Assembly: GCA_024449915.1 (NCBI GenBank)
Contig: JAMZAV010003202.1
Span: forward strand, 1-64,000
Direction: 5' to 3'
Source: Sweltsa coloradensis
Taxonomy: Eukaryota; Arthropoda; Insecta; Plecoptera; Chloroperlidae
DNA: 64,000 nt
Under the pieces are notes generated by a model. It made no database searches and had not been told where the DNA came from. It was given only the letters and a program-made list of their open reading frames with translations. Made by a program: the position numbers and the translations under genes. Every line of letters begins with the position of its first letter. Within the stretch, counting starts at the first letter, position 1. This document shows positions 13,099 through 23,605 of this stretch, one piece after another.

Positions 13099-14274
13099 CA
13101 GGGCGGTCGCTACCGGACGTCAGATACGACCTGTTTGGGCGCGGGAAACAGGGAAAACGGTTGCAACTGTTGTGTGATTCAGTCAGCGCAGCAGGTTGTT
13201 GTTTAACAGTGGGGGAGTGTGCCGCCAGAGAAGGCCCGGGGGCATCACTGTTGAAATCTCAGGGGTTTGGGATATCCCTTGCAAAAGGACAATTCACCAC
13301 TGTTTAAGCCCTCCTTTAGGGGTGATTTTATCTCTTTTTCCCTTTCCCCGCTTTACAGCGGGGACGGGGGCTTCCTTATAAAAACTTGAGGCCTTTATTG
13401 GGCTCATGGCCCGCCAAAAAATCAAATATCTTGAATTAAAAAATTGCCACGCCCGACAAGGCAACAACCATTGTACCTGGCCCAGGGACCCGCGCAATGA
13501 ACAAGAAAGAAACGAAAATCAAAGAAAATAAAATTTTTTCAGATGGGAAAAAAGGCAAGTCCCAAAAAAGGGTTTAAAAATTAAAAATTCAAACGAAAAA
13601 ATACACTAGAATGCGTGGCGAGGTTTTACTCTAGTGCGCAAACACAAAGAAAGGGCTTTTTAGGTGAAGCCTATAGAATAGGGCCCTTTCCCCCGAAAGA
13701 AAAACCCCCGACAAAAGCAAAAAATAACAAATGTAAAACTTTGGGTTAAAAGAAAATTCGACAATGAAAACCCACCCAAACGAAAGAAGAAAAAACTGAA
13801 CAAGATAACTTGTTAATGAAAGAAATCCAAAATAACCACAAAATCGCCGAAAACACATCAAAAACAAGGGTTGGTTTGGGAATGCGGCCACAAAACAAAC
13901 ACTGTAAAGTAAGGGACAATAAAGCACAGGAGCGGAGCGGAAAAGAAACACTCTACCCCCGCCAAGGGCAGTGTGTGTGGTGTGTGTTGTACCACCACGA
14001 ATGTAAATTGATACTCATGGGTGCAAAACTTGAAAAAATCACACAGATGACGGGGGCAGAAAGCTCCAGACCTACCATGATTTCCTCTCAGAGATGATTT
14101 GCATCCTCTATCACAAACGATTTTTTTTTTTTTTTTAAATAATGTAAGTGGGGTATGCAAAAAAATTTTTTTCGAAAAAGATCTGCTTCCTTTTTTGGGT
14201 TTGTAAATATGAGTATTGGTAGGAGTAAGCAACGTACAATTCAAACCGCTTACCTTACTCTAATAAGACCTTTT

Positions 14275-14420
14275 AACATATGGTATTCCAGCGTGGCATC
14301 CAACTACTCAGCAAAATATATGCAAACTTGAAGGCATACAGAATAAAGCCAATACAATGATTTTAGGTAAGGCTAGTTTAAACCCCAGTGCTACTGCACG
14401 CCGCAATCTATGTAAGATTA
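14275..14420 (+). mobile_element. Jockey/I-like LINE fragment, C-terminal RT region
   Basis: The plus-strand frame reads LTYGIPAWHPTTQQNICKLE followed by GIQNKANTMILGKASLNPSA. This is the usual YGxPAWHP...LExIQxxAtkxILG segment near the C-terminus of non-LTR reverse transcriptases of the Jockey/I group. It is a short scrap. The same sequence occurs inverted at 19190-19410. Confidence 0.65.
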
Positions 14421-14575
14421 AGTACAGTATCATACATCATATCATTATTAGGGTGGCACACAACACTAAGGTTATTGCATTCTCTTTTATAGTGACGTGT
14501 TATTTTTAAAATCCTATTGCATAGCTTATTATTAAGCCTATGAAAGTTTTTTTACTTTCTTGGCTGTGGAGTACC

Positions 14576-14860
14576 TCAAAGTAAACAAGAACCCCAGCTC
14601 GTATAGCCAATTGGTAAAAACGTATCATAAAAAGGTTGTGGAGGGCTAGCTGCTAGGATATTCTTGTACTCAACTTTTAAGAATGCTTCACTTATAAGTG
14701 CTACCTGGATGTCATTCTCCATAAGAAACTCGTGTAATTCGTCTTTTTTACTTAAAATACTATTGGCGTTGCACGCAATACAAAGATAATTTTCATTACG
14801 CTCTATGGCATGTTCAGCTCGCATTTTTTTCACTAAAAATAGGGGCACAGCCCGCGACAT
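14576..14860 (-). pseudogene. Non-LTR endonuclease N-terminal fragment
   Basis: The 94-codon minus-strand frame includes NANSILSKKDELHEFLMEND followed by IQVALISEAFLK. This is the N-terminal block of an AP-like LINE endonuclease (N-A-N ... L ... I-x-E/D-x-x-L-x-E-x-F-L). The Glu in ISEAFLK sits where the catalytic Glu is expected. The remaining endonuclease and reverse transcriptase are absent nearby, so this is a truncated Jockey/CR1-type copy. Confidence 0.6.
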
Positions 14861-15033
14861 GATAATGTTGAATCGATCGTCACTTGTTTGAGCTTTATTT
14901 ATTCTAACATTAGGGTCTTTACTTAAGTCATAATATTTGCTAGGTCAGGCTCATTGAGTGAGCTCTTGCCAGTTGTTTTGGTATTACTATTAAAGTAACT
15001 CACTGTCACTGAATTGTTGTTCCCGGATTCTGA

Positions 15034-15373
15034 TTTTTTTTGGATTGGATGTTGCTTTACGTCTCATATTTATGCAACTTGGCTAATCGAGACGAAGGGA
15101 GGGACGTAAGGGATGACGCGGGGAAACAAGGGGTGGACAGGCCTGTGCTGGTCAGAACCAGCCACAAGCATATGGGGAGGGAAGGGGTTCCCCCACGTCG
15201 TGGTCGTCTCCGTCTGTGTCATCATCCGTCCGTGTTGTCTTTGTCGTCGCCGTCGGGGAGGTAGTCAAAGGGAAGGGGTTCCCCGACGACTACCCAGAGC
15301 TCGCCATTTGTTTCAGGAAAAAGAACTCCCCTAATTACGGACCAAACCACGAGAAGGTTGCGAGTTGGAATTT
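15034..15373 (-). mobile_element. SINE-like element, full-length copy 1 (340 bp)
   Basis: The element is flanked by the 9-bp direct repeat GGATTCTGA (15025-15033 and 15374-15382). The tail-like (T)GATTGGAT end is on the left, so the element is read on the minus strand. It starts near GGTTGCGAGTTGGAATTT (plus-strand view of its head) and ends at the GATATTGCTTTACGTCTCAT side. It shares this body with at least ten other sites in the window. I see no tRNA-type A/B boxes in it and no long conserved reading frame. Confidence 0.85.
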
Positions 15374-15655
15374 GGATTCTGAATCCGAACTATCTGAAGT
15401 GGAGAGGTCGCTGTGAAGCTCCCAGTTCTTTTTGGTATGTTTAAGCTTGGGCTTTGATTTTGAAGCCACAACTGGTGTAGGTCTGAAAGTTGTGAAAGTG
15501 AATGATGGTGAAATTGACATGGCGAGAAAATAAGTGAGTAAAATGGAAAAAAAGACTTCAAATCATATAGGTAAATTAGGAGTTTGTAAACGGAGACTAT
15601 CGAGCCGTCCTAGCAACGAAGCACATAATAAATTCAGATTATTTGATTATATGAA

Positions 15656-15978
15656 TTAATATTGCTTTACGTCTCATTTTATGCAACTTGGCTAATCGAG
15701 ACGAAGGGAGGGACGTAAGGGATGACGCGGGGGGACAAGGGGTGGACAGGCCTGTGCTGGTCAGAACCAGCCACAAGCATATGGGGAGGGCAGGGGTTCC
15801 CCCACGTCGTGGTCGTCTCCGTCTGTGTCATCATCTGTCCGTGTTGTCTTTGTCGTCGCCGTCGGGGAGGTAGTCAAAGGGAAGGGGTTCCCCGACGACG
15901 ACCCAGAGCTCGCCATTAGTTTCAGGGAGTAAAACTCCCCTATTCACGGGCCAAACCGCGAGAAGGTGTCGAGTTGGA
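15656..15978 (-). mobile_element. SINE-like element, near-full-length copy 2
   Basis: This copy is highly similar to the one at 15034-15373 and only about 280 bp from it. A short candidate duplication, ATATGAA, flanks it (15649-15655 and 15979-15985). It lacks the GATTGATT tail seen in other copies and loses a few bases at the head. The orientation matches all other copies. Confidence 0.8.
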
Positions 15979-16044
15979 ATATGAAGGCCCAAGTTGTTCT
16001 GTATCGGCATTGTTGGTTCTGGCGTTGATTCGCGGGTGTTTGCA

Positions 16045-16225
16045 CTGTCCATACCACTGATTGCTATACCTATGTCCTATTAAAAATATCGATCTTTGGT
16101 TGGTTATCGCTCACTCGTCGATTGCGTCGGGGCCTACAGGGTAGGCTAAGACGCTTTGGTTTACTGTCCCCCACTGAAAATCAGTTATATAAATGAGTGG
16201 GTAGAATCTAAATACAATAAGTTTA
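16045..16225 (+). repeat. Dispersed repeat B (3'-end-like module), copy 1
   Basis: The block runs from CTGTCCATACCACTGATTGC to GAGTGGGTAGAATCTAAATA and then an A/T tail. It recurs at 28722-28850 (same strand, truncated) and 45716-45909 (opposite strand). All copies end in (ATTT)n- or (AAAAT)n-like tails and start at different points. That pattern is typical of the 3' end of a LINE or SINE copied by reverse transcription. Confidence 0.65.
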
Positions 16226-16613
16226 TTAATTTTTATAACAAGATACAAATCGCTGAAATAAATGGTTAAAGTAAGAAAAGAAACGAGTTCGAGATGAAGA
16301 CGAATCTAGTCAGGTTAGTCCACCAGTCCAACAGAGGGCGGAACGTGACGGAATACAAATAGGTCGGGGAGAACCAAGTCAGCAATCCACCCAACAGAGG
16401 GCGGGGCAAGAAGGTCCAAGAACTGCAGCGACGTGGGGTGTAACGGCAGCTGTCATAACAGAAGAAAGAAGTACCAACCAAAGTGAAATAAACAACTATT
16501 CAGTCAACGATTTCAATCCACACCAAAACGCTGTCGATCCTGATGCTAGTATCACAGCAGAAACTTGTCATTCTAGTAGACAGCCATGGGCGTGGCTTAC
16601 GGGACCCTAATAA

Positions 16614-16618
16614 AATAA

Positions 16619-16706
<88 letters not shown>
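16614..16706. repeat. (AAT)n microsatellite, left of R4/Dong-like LINE
   Basis: About 30 AAT units with minor imperfections. The array directly abuts the truncated 5' end of the LINE ORF at 16707. A matching array lies at the LINE 3' end. Confidence 0.95.
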
Positions 16707-18177
16707 GTTATATGCATCAAATTTTGTTCAACTAAACAATTTAATCAATACTACATTTGAATTTAGTCAAGATATCTGCATGGAGTTTGGAGTAGACAAG
16801 TGCAAGACGCTACATATCGAAAAGGGTAAGGTTACGCAAGCAGAAGAGTTCCAGCTAGATGATGGAAATAGGATTGGAATAATGGATGATAACGATGTAT
16901 ACAAATATTTAGGATTCTCACAAGCTGCCAGAATTGAACATAAAGTAATGAAAGAAAAATTGATAGATACATACAAGAAGCGACTAAAATCTATCCTCAA
17001 GACGCAACTAAACGGTAAAAGCAAGATCACAGCAATAAATACATATGCTATACCAGTACTGACATATTCATTCGGAATCATTAAATGGACACAGACAGAC
17101 ATCCAGGCGCTGGAAATATTAACTCGTACTACACTTACTAAACACAGAATGCATCATCCTAAATCAGCAATAGAGAGATTGACACTTCCAAGAGAACAAG
17201 GAGGACGAGGCCTAATTGATCTGAACAACTTATATTATAAACAACTAGACATTTTAAGAAAATATTTTTTCACAAAGAGCAACCAATCAACACTGCATAG
17301 GGCTGTGGTGCTAGCTGACAAATCATTAACTCCACTCAATCTAGCAAACGAAAATGTCAATCTACAAGGGAAACTCATAACTGACGCTTCAAAAGAGTTA
17401 CGTCTCTCAGAAAAGACCCTACACAAGAGACATTATGATGAACTACATAAAGGTCACGTAGATATTAAAGCATCAAATAGGTGGTTAAACAACGGGGAAC
17501 TATTTGGAGAAACAGAAGGTTTTATGCTGGCTATTCAAGACAGAGTGATTGCAACGAAAAATTATAAAAAATACATTATACAAGATGCGACAGTAAACGA
17601 TCAATGTAGAAAATGTAGTGTAAGGGGTGAAACAATCGAACACATCATATCCGGGTGCCAGTCACTATGTCAAACGGATTACCTCTATAGACATAACCAA
17701 GTAGCTAACATTATTCACCAAAAACTAGCAATCAAGTACAACCTCATTGATACACACACACCTTACTACAAATACAAACCGGAGAAAGTACTAGATAGCA
17801 AAGATTTCAAATTATATTACGACCGCACAGTTATAACAGACCAAACTATACATCACAACAGACCGGATATAATTATAATTGACAAGAAGAAACAAGAAAC
17901 TACCCTTATTGACGTTGCTGTCCCAATGTGCCATAACGTCGAGACTACATGGAAGAAAAAAATTGACAAGTATAGTGAACTTGCAATTGAGATCAAGAAG
18001 ATGTGGAAACAGAAAAAGGTAAATACAATCCCATACGTGATATTGGCTAATGGCATCATACCGAAGAAGCTACATGAAAGCATTAAACAACTAGATCTTC
18101 CACCCAATGTTTACATCGAGACTCAAAAGGCAGTAATACTCAACACGTGTAGAATAGTTCGTAAATTTCTAAACTAA
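16707..18177 (+). pseudogene. R4/Dong-like ORF: RT thumb, zinc knuckle and RLE domain
   Basis: The open frame continues for about 490 codons without a stop. It enters at KLYASNF, just past where Y-x-D-D would lie, then MEFGVDKCKTL (about 16780-16812) and the RT thumb region with YKYLGF. A Cys/His motif, CRKCSVRGETIEHIISGC, lies at about 17607-17660. A PD-(D/E)xK-type endonuclease region follows, with RPDIIIID near 17860 and TLIDVAVP near 17905. This order (RT, CCHC-like, restriction-like endonuclease) is that of R2/R4-type LINEs. The upstream isoleucine run in this frame is only the translated microsatellite. The C-terminal half looks intact, but without the polymerase palm the copy cannot move on its own. 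Confidence 0.8.
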
Positions 18178-18464
18178 GAATGATACTTCGAGATTCCGAG
18201 ACAGCTTCCATCCTGACATGGTTTTCGTGGTTTCCCATAGTCCGAAGAGCAAATGCTAGGATGGCGACGAGAAATCGGCCACGACCGTACACAGCAGAAA
18301 GAAAAACATCATCTACAAACTATATTATAATTGACTTATTTTAGTTAGAGTTAAGACAAAGTAATAATGTAGGTATGTAATATAGATACACATGGAAGTA
18401 CTTGACGTAAGTCCGTACAACATGTTAGCTCCGGTTTTGACCGAGTTTGTATGAAATACATCCA
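16707..18464 (+). mobile_element. R4/Dong-like LINE, 5'-truncated, inside (AAT)n
   Basis: This is a 1.76-kb non-LTR fragment bounded on both sides by (AAT)n. It comprises the C-terminal part of a restriction-like-endonuclease LINE ORF (to 18177) and about 290 bp of 3' untranslated sequence. R4-clade elements such as Dong are known to insert in TAA repeats. The position inside AAT arrays and the protein motifs therefore agree. The 5' truncation falls just after the expected reverse-transcriptase Y-x-D-D box. Confidence 0.75.
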
Positions 18465-18484
18465 ATAAAATAATAATAATAATA

Positions 18485-18528
<44 letters not shown>

Positions 18529-18529
18529 T
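18465..18529. repeat. (AAT)n microsatellite at LINE 3' end
   Basis: About 20 AAT units with one AGT variant follow the LINE 3' region directly. It could be the original target repeat, the tail added by retrotransposition, or both. Confidence 0.95.
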
Positions 18530-18635
18530 AACACAATTTATTGGTCGGGACATTTCGCCGCGTCGAATCTGCTTTAATTGCTTTTGAAATAATAAAAATA
18601 AATAAATAAATAAAAAATAAATTGTGTTAATTATT
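18523..18635. repeat. Short foldback element with 20-bp perfect arms
   Basis: The arm AATAATTAACACAATTTATT at 18523-18542 is the exact reverse complement of 18616-18635. Inside the arms, GGTCGGGACATTTCGCCGCG on the left loosely mirrors CCAGGCCGCGAAAG just outside the right arm, so the palindrome extends imperfectly. It sits between two (AAT)n arrays and could be a tiny MITE or a hairpin-prone spacer. Confidence 0.7.
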
Positions 18636-18660
18636 TACCAGGCCGCGAAAGCCTTAAATT

Positions 18661-18768
<108 letters not shown>

Positions 18769-19189
18769 GAGTCTTTATTTTTCACTTGGCGAAGCTTAAG
18801 GCCATGAGGCCTTTTCTTCTGCTGAACCAAGCACAATACAAATTGTCAATTACATTCCCTCAAAACAGGTAATACAGTTTATTAGCTTCTTCAAACCAAA
18901 TGCTCCTTTTGAAAAAGTGGTAAATTTGTCGTTTAATTTATAAAGTCACTGTCTCCTACAGATATTGTAGTAATTATTGGGGGGACAAATAACATTCAGA
19001 GTAAGTCTACACCAGAAATCAAGCACACAATCAGGGTCTTGATAAATATATCACTTAAACCAAATGTAATAATTTCTTCGATACCATATCGTTATGATGA
19101 AGAAGGGAAGAAATAAAGCCCACAAATAAAATACACAAATGGCCTTATCAAGGATAAAGTCAAAGTGTGAAAATTCAAGCAAGCGCGGG

Positions 19190-19410
19190 TAAACTACGAG
19201 AGTAACTATGACCATACCTAAAATCAGTTTAGTGGCTCTATTCTGTATGCATTCAAGTTTGCACATATTTTGCTGAGTAGTTGGATGCCACGCTGGAATA
19301 CCATATGTTAAAAGGTCTTATTATTATTATTTACAAACCCAAGCAAGGAAGCAGATCTGTTACAAACAAAATCTGTTTGCATATTCCACTTACATTATTT
19401 AAAAAAAAAA
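19190..19410 (-). mobile_element. Jockey/I-like LINE fragment, inverse of 14140-14380
   Basis: The minus strand reads CKLECIQNRATKLILGM, the C-terminal LExIQxRATKxILG motif of non-LTR reverse transcriptases. The next bases towards 19410 are the reverse complement of 14140-14280, including GGGTTTGTAAATA and AAATAATGTAAGTGG. The two scraps are therefore inverted copies of one LINE segment about 5 kb apart. The body is truncated on both sides. Confidence 0.7.
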
Positions 19411-19514
19411 CAAGAACACAATAAAGAGCGGACAAAAAAGCGTCCATCAGTGACAAGAACCGCAGTGAGCGGTCTGCGGCAAGGTCATAGCGATCCTACA
19501 TGTTGTGTATTGTT

Positions 19515-19625
19515 ATTTAAAATCGCATTCATGACAGTAGCACATGAACTTTAAGATGTGCAATCATTTGTAGAAAGCGAAATTTAAATGGAGGTTCATC
19601 GTGATGATACTTCATTTTCGCAGAT
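19515..19625 (+). repeat. Dispersed repeat C, partial copy
   Basis: The segment from TTTAAAATCGCATTCATGAC through GGTTCATCGTGATGATACTT resembles the end of the longer blocks at 25805-26165 and 41900-42290, in the same orientation. The identity of the parent element is unknown. Confidence 0.5.
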
Positions 19626-19804
19626 ATTCGCAGGTATAACAATATGGCGGCGGACATTGAAGTGCTTCCTAGTGGTGATGACAAAATATTAATAATAATA
19701 AAAATAAATGCAGCGAAATGCGTTCCAATTTGCAACTTTTACTTTCTAGTCTATCGCTACATGCTATGCTTGTCAGGAACATTCTTATCATCTATTTTTT
19801 TCTT

Positions 19805-19961
19805 TTCGATGCCACACCCACCAACAAAACCATGTTCCGGTGGAGCCATGAAGCCACTCTGGCCTTTACAATCAGGAGTGAACTATCGGATAATTTTATA
19901 TCCCCCTACATTAGTAGGAAGCAAGCTTGGAACCTCGTGGCAAGGCAAATTGAGGAGCATG
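19805..19961 (+). CDS. Myb/SANT-like (trihelix-type) exon, partial
   Basis: The plus-strand frame reads FRWSHEATLAFTIRSELSDN then FISPYISRKQAWNLVARQIEEHG. The spaced Trp residues, the acidic helix and the W-x-x-x-A/I-x-x-x-x-x-x-G ending are typical of Myb/SANT-like DNA-binding domains found in host proteins and in accessory proteins of DNA transposons. It ends at a GT donor (CATG|GTAGGA, 19961/19962). No partner exon is recognised nearby. The upstream part of the frame is AT-rich and its start is not certain. Confidence 0.55.
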
Positions 19962-20429
19962 GTAGGATTGTTATCTTAATTTTGTAGAATTCATTAGATG
20001 TAACATTAATGTGATACGATATACAAGTACTTTACAGCCACACCTTGGGATCGACTGTTATAAATACATAAAAATAAAGTAAATAAATAATCTATGATTC
20101 TTTACATAGACCCACAGGTGTAGGTTTACAATTTGCATACAAACTTTGCCCCACATAACATGCAGATGCTACACCAAACCAGACCTTGCATAATCTAGGA
20201 TTCCATCTACCACCATCTGATGGAAACTTGCCCTTTAATTTCTTGGTTATCAAATCAATGCAGATTTGTGCGACGCAAAATGGAGAAGCTTAAAAAAACT
20301 TACAACTTCATCCGGGTACACAATTCCAAAAGTGGGAAGAATAGGAAAACGTGGCGCTATTTGGATGACAGTGTAAATAAATAGTATTACAACTCATTTC
20401 AATGAAACAGTGTTTTTTTTAAAAAAAAA

Positions 20430-20786
20430 ATATGGCATTGCGTCACGTTGTGTCATACGCTATCTCTATGTCAAAGAGTACTCCTATTACGTGATGTTTA
20501 GCCACATAACCTTCTTGGATGAAGGTTTCCAACCGCACGAGGTGGTCGATTGAACTCCGCCCTTCTCAAAATCCACACTGAACATTAGTAAGCAAGCCAC
20601 GAGATTCCAATAGCCACATCAGGCGCTTATTGACCATCTCAAACAATTTTCAGAAGCAACTTGTTAGGGAAATGGGTCGATAAGAGCCAGGTAAGGTTTT
20701 GTCTTTACCTGGTTTCAAAAGCGGAATTAAAATAGCCCTACGCCAGTCGTCAGGAAATCCTTCCGATAACCATAACGAGTTGAAGC
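20430..20786 (-). pseudogene. I/Jockey-like LINE reverse transcriptase fragment
   Basis: Minus-strand frames contain LWLSEGFPDDWRRAILIPLL followed by KPGKDKTLPGSYRPISLTS. After a frame change they continue with DHLVRLETFIQEGYV and VIGVLFDIEIAYD, where the Asp of FDIE is the catalytic palm residue. These are reverse-transcriptase blocks 1-3 of I/Jockey-type non-LTR elements. The fragment is cut at about 20786, where piggyBac sequence begins on the other strand. The frame is broken and the element incomplete. Confidence 0.7.
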
Positions 20787-21821
20787 AGCAGATGGTTTCC
20801 TTAGATGAAAGCCTCATCGCAATGAAGAATAGGGCCCCATACATACAATACATGCCTAATAAAAGGCATGCCAGATTTGGCATTAAAAAGTTCCGAGTTA
20901 TGTGAAAGCTCAACGGGATATGTGGTGCATTCAGAAATGTACAGTGGAAAAGATTTCTTTGCTGCGCAGCTACCGAAAGGGCTGGCTCATGAGGTGGTTA
21001 CGCACATAATCAAAGAGTGCAACTTAGAAAACAAGGGATACCACCTCATAACAGACATAGTTCTTCTGGCAGAAGACTTGCTCCAGAGTGGTGTGATGTT
21101 GACAGGAACAATCCGTTCCAATTCAAAAGGGCTGAGCAAAGATCTTGTCAATTCGGATCTTAGAAACGCTGGGGAGACAGCGTACTACAGAAAAGGTGAA
21201 GTAATTGGATGTAAAATTCAAAGAAAAAAAGTCTCGAAAGCCAGTGCACCTAATCTCGACACAGAGTCACGCTGAAAATTCTGTGGCTCGAGTAACAAAT
21301 GGGACGGAAAATGTTAAGCCGGTAGTTATACAGACATACAACAAAAAAATGGGAGGTGTCGATATCAAAGACCAAAAGTGTACCATGTTGCTGCTAACCA
21401 CGCCACCCGCCGATATTGGGTGAAAATATTCCAAAATTTTCTAGACATAACTCTTTTGAATGTGTACATAATCTACAAGCAAAACACAGACCACCCCATG
21501 CCACGATTTGATTTCATGGTCGAAATCATTGAGGCACTTTGCTATAATGATGTAGCAGCTGGCAATATTTTGCCTCTCAGACCTGTTGCCCCTCAATTGC
21601 GCCATCAATTAGATCAAAACCATTTCTTTGAGAAACTAGCAAAAAGGCAAGAATGGAAATGTGCTGTGTGTGGGCCTGATCCAGCCACTAAGCGGGCAAG
21701 GTCTTCCTACTGGTGCCCAGGATGTAATGTTGGCATCCACAAACATTGTTGGCCACAGCTTCAACACCACTATCGGGCAAAGGGGTACAATCGAGAGAGG
21801 TTGAAGAACAATGCCCAATGA
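20787..21821 (+). pseudogene. piggyBac transposase, broken copy 1
   Basis: Several plus-strand frames together cover a piggyBac-type (DDE) transposase. The first catalytic block VSLDESLIAMKNR lies near 20795 and YMPNKRHARFGIKKF near 20850. GYVVHSEMYSGKD and a shortened second catalytic region, HLITDIVLLAEDLLQSG, follow near 21050; residues around the usual TDN block are missing. YNKKMGGVDIKDQK lies near 21345 and a C-terminal Cys-rich zinc-binding end, YWCPGCNVGIHKHCW, near 21710. At least three frame changes occur (about 20890, 21215 and 21390). The enzyme would move TTAA-flanked DNA. No convincing termini were found, and the copy is dead. Confidence 0.8.
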
Positions 21822-21829
21822 AATGTGAT

Positions 21830-22690
21830 GTGTCGTGTGAAAAAATTTGCTGTGTAAATGTGAGTGTACCACTTTTGTGTACTCCATATGATACATAATA
21901 TTGTCTATGGCAATTGTTGTAAACATGTAGATTGACATTGAATTTATTTTATAATTGTCAATTTGGTGCCTTGACTTGAATTTGTCATATCTATGTATTT
22001 TTAGTACCAGAGTATCCACTTTTTTTTAAATGCTCGAGTATCCCTCTTTTTTGTACTACATATTATACACAATTTTGCTCACGACCATTGTTGTAAAAAT
22101 CAAGATTGATATATTAATTTATTTGATTGTCAATTTGGTATCTAGACAGACAACAAAACATTGCTTGCTAACTAAGTGTAGGTTGCTAAATTGGACAATT
22201 TTTCAGGTGCGTCAGTACTAAAAAAAATCATACCTTCCACAATTTATAAGTTATCTTATTAAAATTGACTATTTTGAGTTTGACACTAATTAGTGAATAG
22301 TTCATATCAATTTATTAAACATGTTTATTTGGGGAAAAAAACAAAAAAAACATGAAACATAACGTATACAAAATGTACATAATACGTTGTGTCACATTTT
22401 ATTGAATCAGACTATCCATTTTTTGTAGTTTTTCTAAAAGTTCAAGTCAAAATTATTACTTCATTATGTTACCTACATTTTGGTGTTTGTTTCAATAAAT
22501 TATCTTGAACCAGTAAGAAAATATGAATTTTTAATTAAACCCTTACAATTTGCTACCTTTTTCTGGCACTATGCAGGAATTTTCAAAAAAAAATCCTGGC
22601 GCTTCTAGGGTTAAGTTGTAAAATACCGATCAATGGTAAATAAGAGGAAGATTAAGGCAAGGAATTTCATGTAAGAAATCACATTAATTG
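21830..22690. other. AT-rich stretch, no gene seen
   Basis: The sequence is AT-rich with loosely repeated phrases (for example TTTTGTACTACATATTATAC near 22050 echoing TTTGTGTACTCCATATGATAC near 21875). It probably includes the 3' flank of the piggyBac copy. I see no reading frame with recognisable content. Confidence 0.5.
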
Positions 22691-22736
22691 TTAATTTTAT
22701 TAATGAATGTATCATCAAGAATCGTTTCGATCATCA

Positions 22737-23605
22737 TCAAGTTTATTAATAAAACTTGGCTGTCGGGATACGCCGTGTCGATTGTCATTAAAATGCTGAC
22801 GTTTCGAACTGATTGCACAGCTCATCTTCAGAGATGTGAAGAGGAAATCACTGGGCAGAACCTACTCGATCCAGCTCGACCCAGTGAATGACAAAGTACA
22901 ATTGTGTGCAACCTCCTTTATATAAAACCATGACGCATGCGCGTTTAATCAACATTGATATTTCTAGTTTGTTCTGCACGTGCTAACTTTAAACGTTCTA
23001 ATGTTGGCCTCCAAGTTCTACTCAGTTTTAGCCCATCGTCTCTGTTAAAATTGTCAGATTTCATTTCTATTTCAATAGCTTCACGTACAAGACGAGGGCG
23101 GTATTGTTTAACTGTGGCTAGTACACGTGTGTTGTCAAAGTTGATGTTATGACAAAAGTCAACACAATGTTCTGCTAAAGCTGATTTTTCAACATGACCT
23201 AATTTTGTGTGACTTATATGTTCTTTAAGTCTTGTTGACACCTTTCTACCAGTCTGCCCTATGTACACGTTATTACAAGCCCCACACGGTATCTCGTACA
23301 CTCCAGGTACATCCAAGGGGGGGAGCTTATCCTTCGCAGAGTTAAACATGCTACAAAGCTTCCTATCCGTGGTGTAAATTGTTTTTATGTTGTATTTCTT
23401 CAACAACTTGCCAATTCGGTCCGTAGTATTTTCAACATATGGCAAATATGCAAGCGGGACGCGTTCTTCTTGTTGTAACTCGCCAGTAGCTGTAGGTAAG
23501 GCTGGTACACACGGTGGTTTTCTCAATGCTTGAGAAATATCTCTGTTATTGTATCCATTTTGCTGCAACGGAGTATCCCGACAGCCAAATTTTATTATTG
23601 ACTCG
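22737..23605 (-). mobile_element. Penelope-like element, 3' fragment bracketed by inverted ends
   Basis: The fragment contains the GIY-YIG coding part of a Penelope-like retroelement on the minus strand. It also has the downstream CTGAAGATGAGC...CGAAACGTCAG motif at 22786-22840, which is often seen just after this ORF in the group. The phrase TTGGCTGTCGGGATAC (about 22757-22772) occurs inverted at about 23573-23588, near the other edge. Copies of Penelope-like elements often have partial, tandem or inverted end repeats. The reverse-transcriptase part is not recognisable upstream. Confidence 0.7.

Larger units (their letters stand above)
7900..13985 (-). mobile_element. Tx1/L1-like LINE copy B
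   Basis: This is a second, same-orientation copy of the LINE at 1-7660. The part 8600-9245 matches 1-668, and 9245-13985 matches 2727-7660. The join at 9241-9250 is uninterrupted, so this copy preserves the empty site of the 2,060-bp element. The part 7900-8600 is extra 3' LINE sequence whose counterpart lies left of the window. The 7660-7900 spacer between the copies is A-rich and unassigned. Reading quality is poor throughout. Confidence 0.75.
7080..14225. other. Zone of homopolymer-rich, apparently corrupted consensus
   Basis: From about 7.1 to 14.2 kb the sequence is filled with runs such as GGGGGGG, AAAAAAA and CCCCCC where related copies elsewhere in the window have mixed sequence. A clean test is 14140-14220, the inverse of 19320-19410. 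There, TGCTTGGG in one copy is read as TTTTTTGGG in the other, and a mixed A/T block becomes A-run plus T-run. Bases are repeatedly replaced by their neighbour. This looks like poor consensus quality, so frames inside this zone should not be trusted. Confidence 0.65.

Noticed and set aside
15040..15334. Repeated short ORFs (SYLCNLANRDEGRDVRDDAG type) at many sites
   Set aside because: They lie inside SINE copies on the strand opposite to the element. Their recurrence reflects the repeat, not a gene family.
16543..16706. N-terminal isoleucine-rich start of the long R4-like frame
   Set aside because: It is translation of the (AAT)n array and flanking DNA, not part of the LINE protein.
22786..22845. 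Degenerate hammerhead in the Penelope 3' region (CTGAAGATGAG...CGAAACGTC, minus strand)
   Set aside because: A short stem between the two boxes can be drawn, but the CUGAUGA core is split by AGA and a cleavage triplet with good stems is not convincing. It is treated only as a typical Penelope sequence motif.
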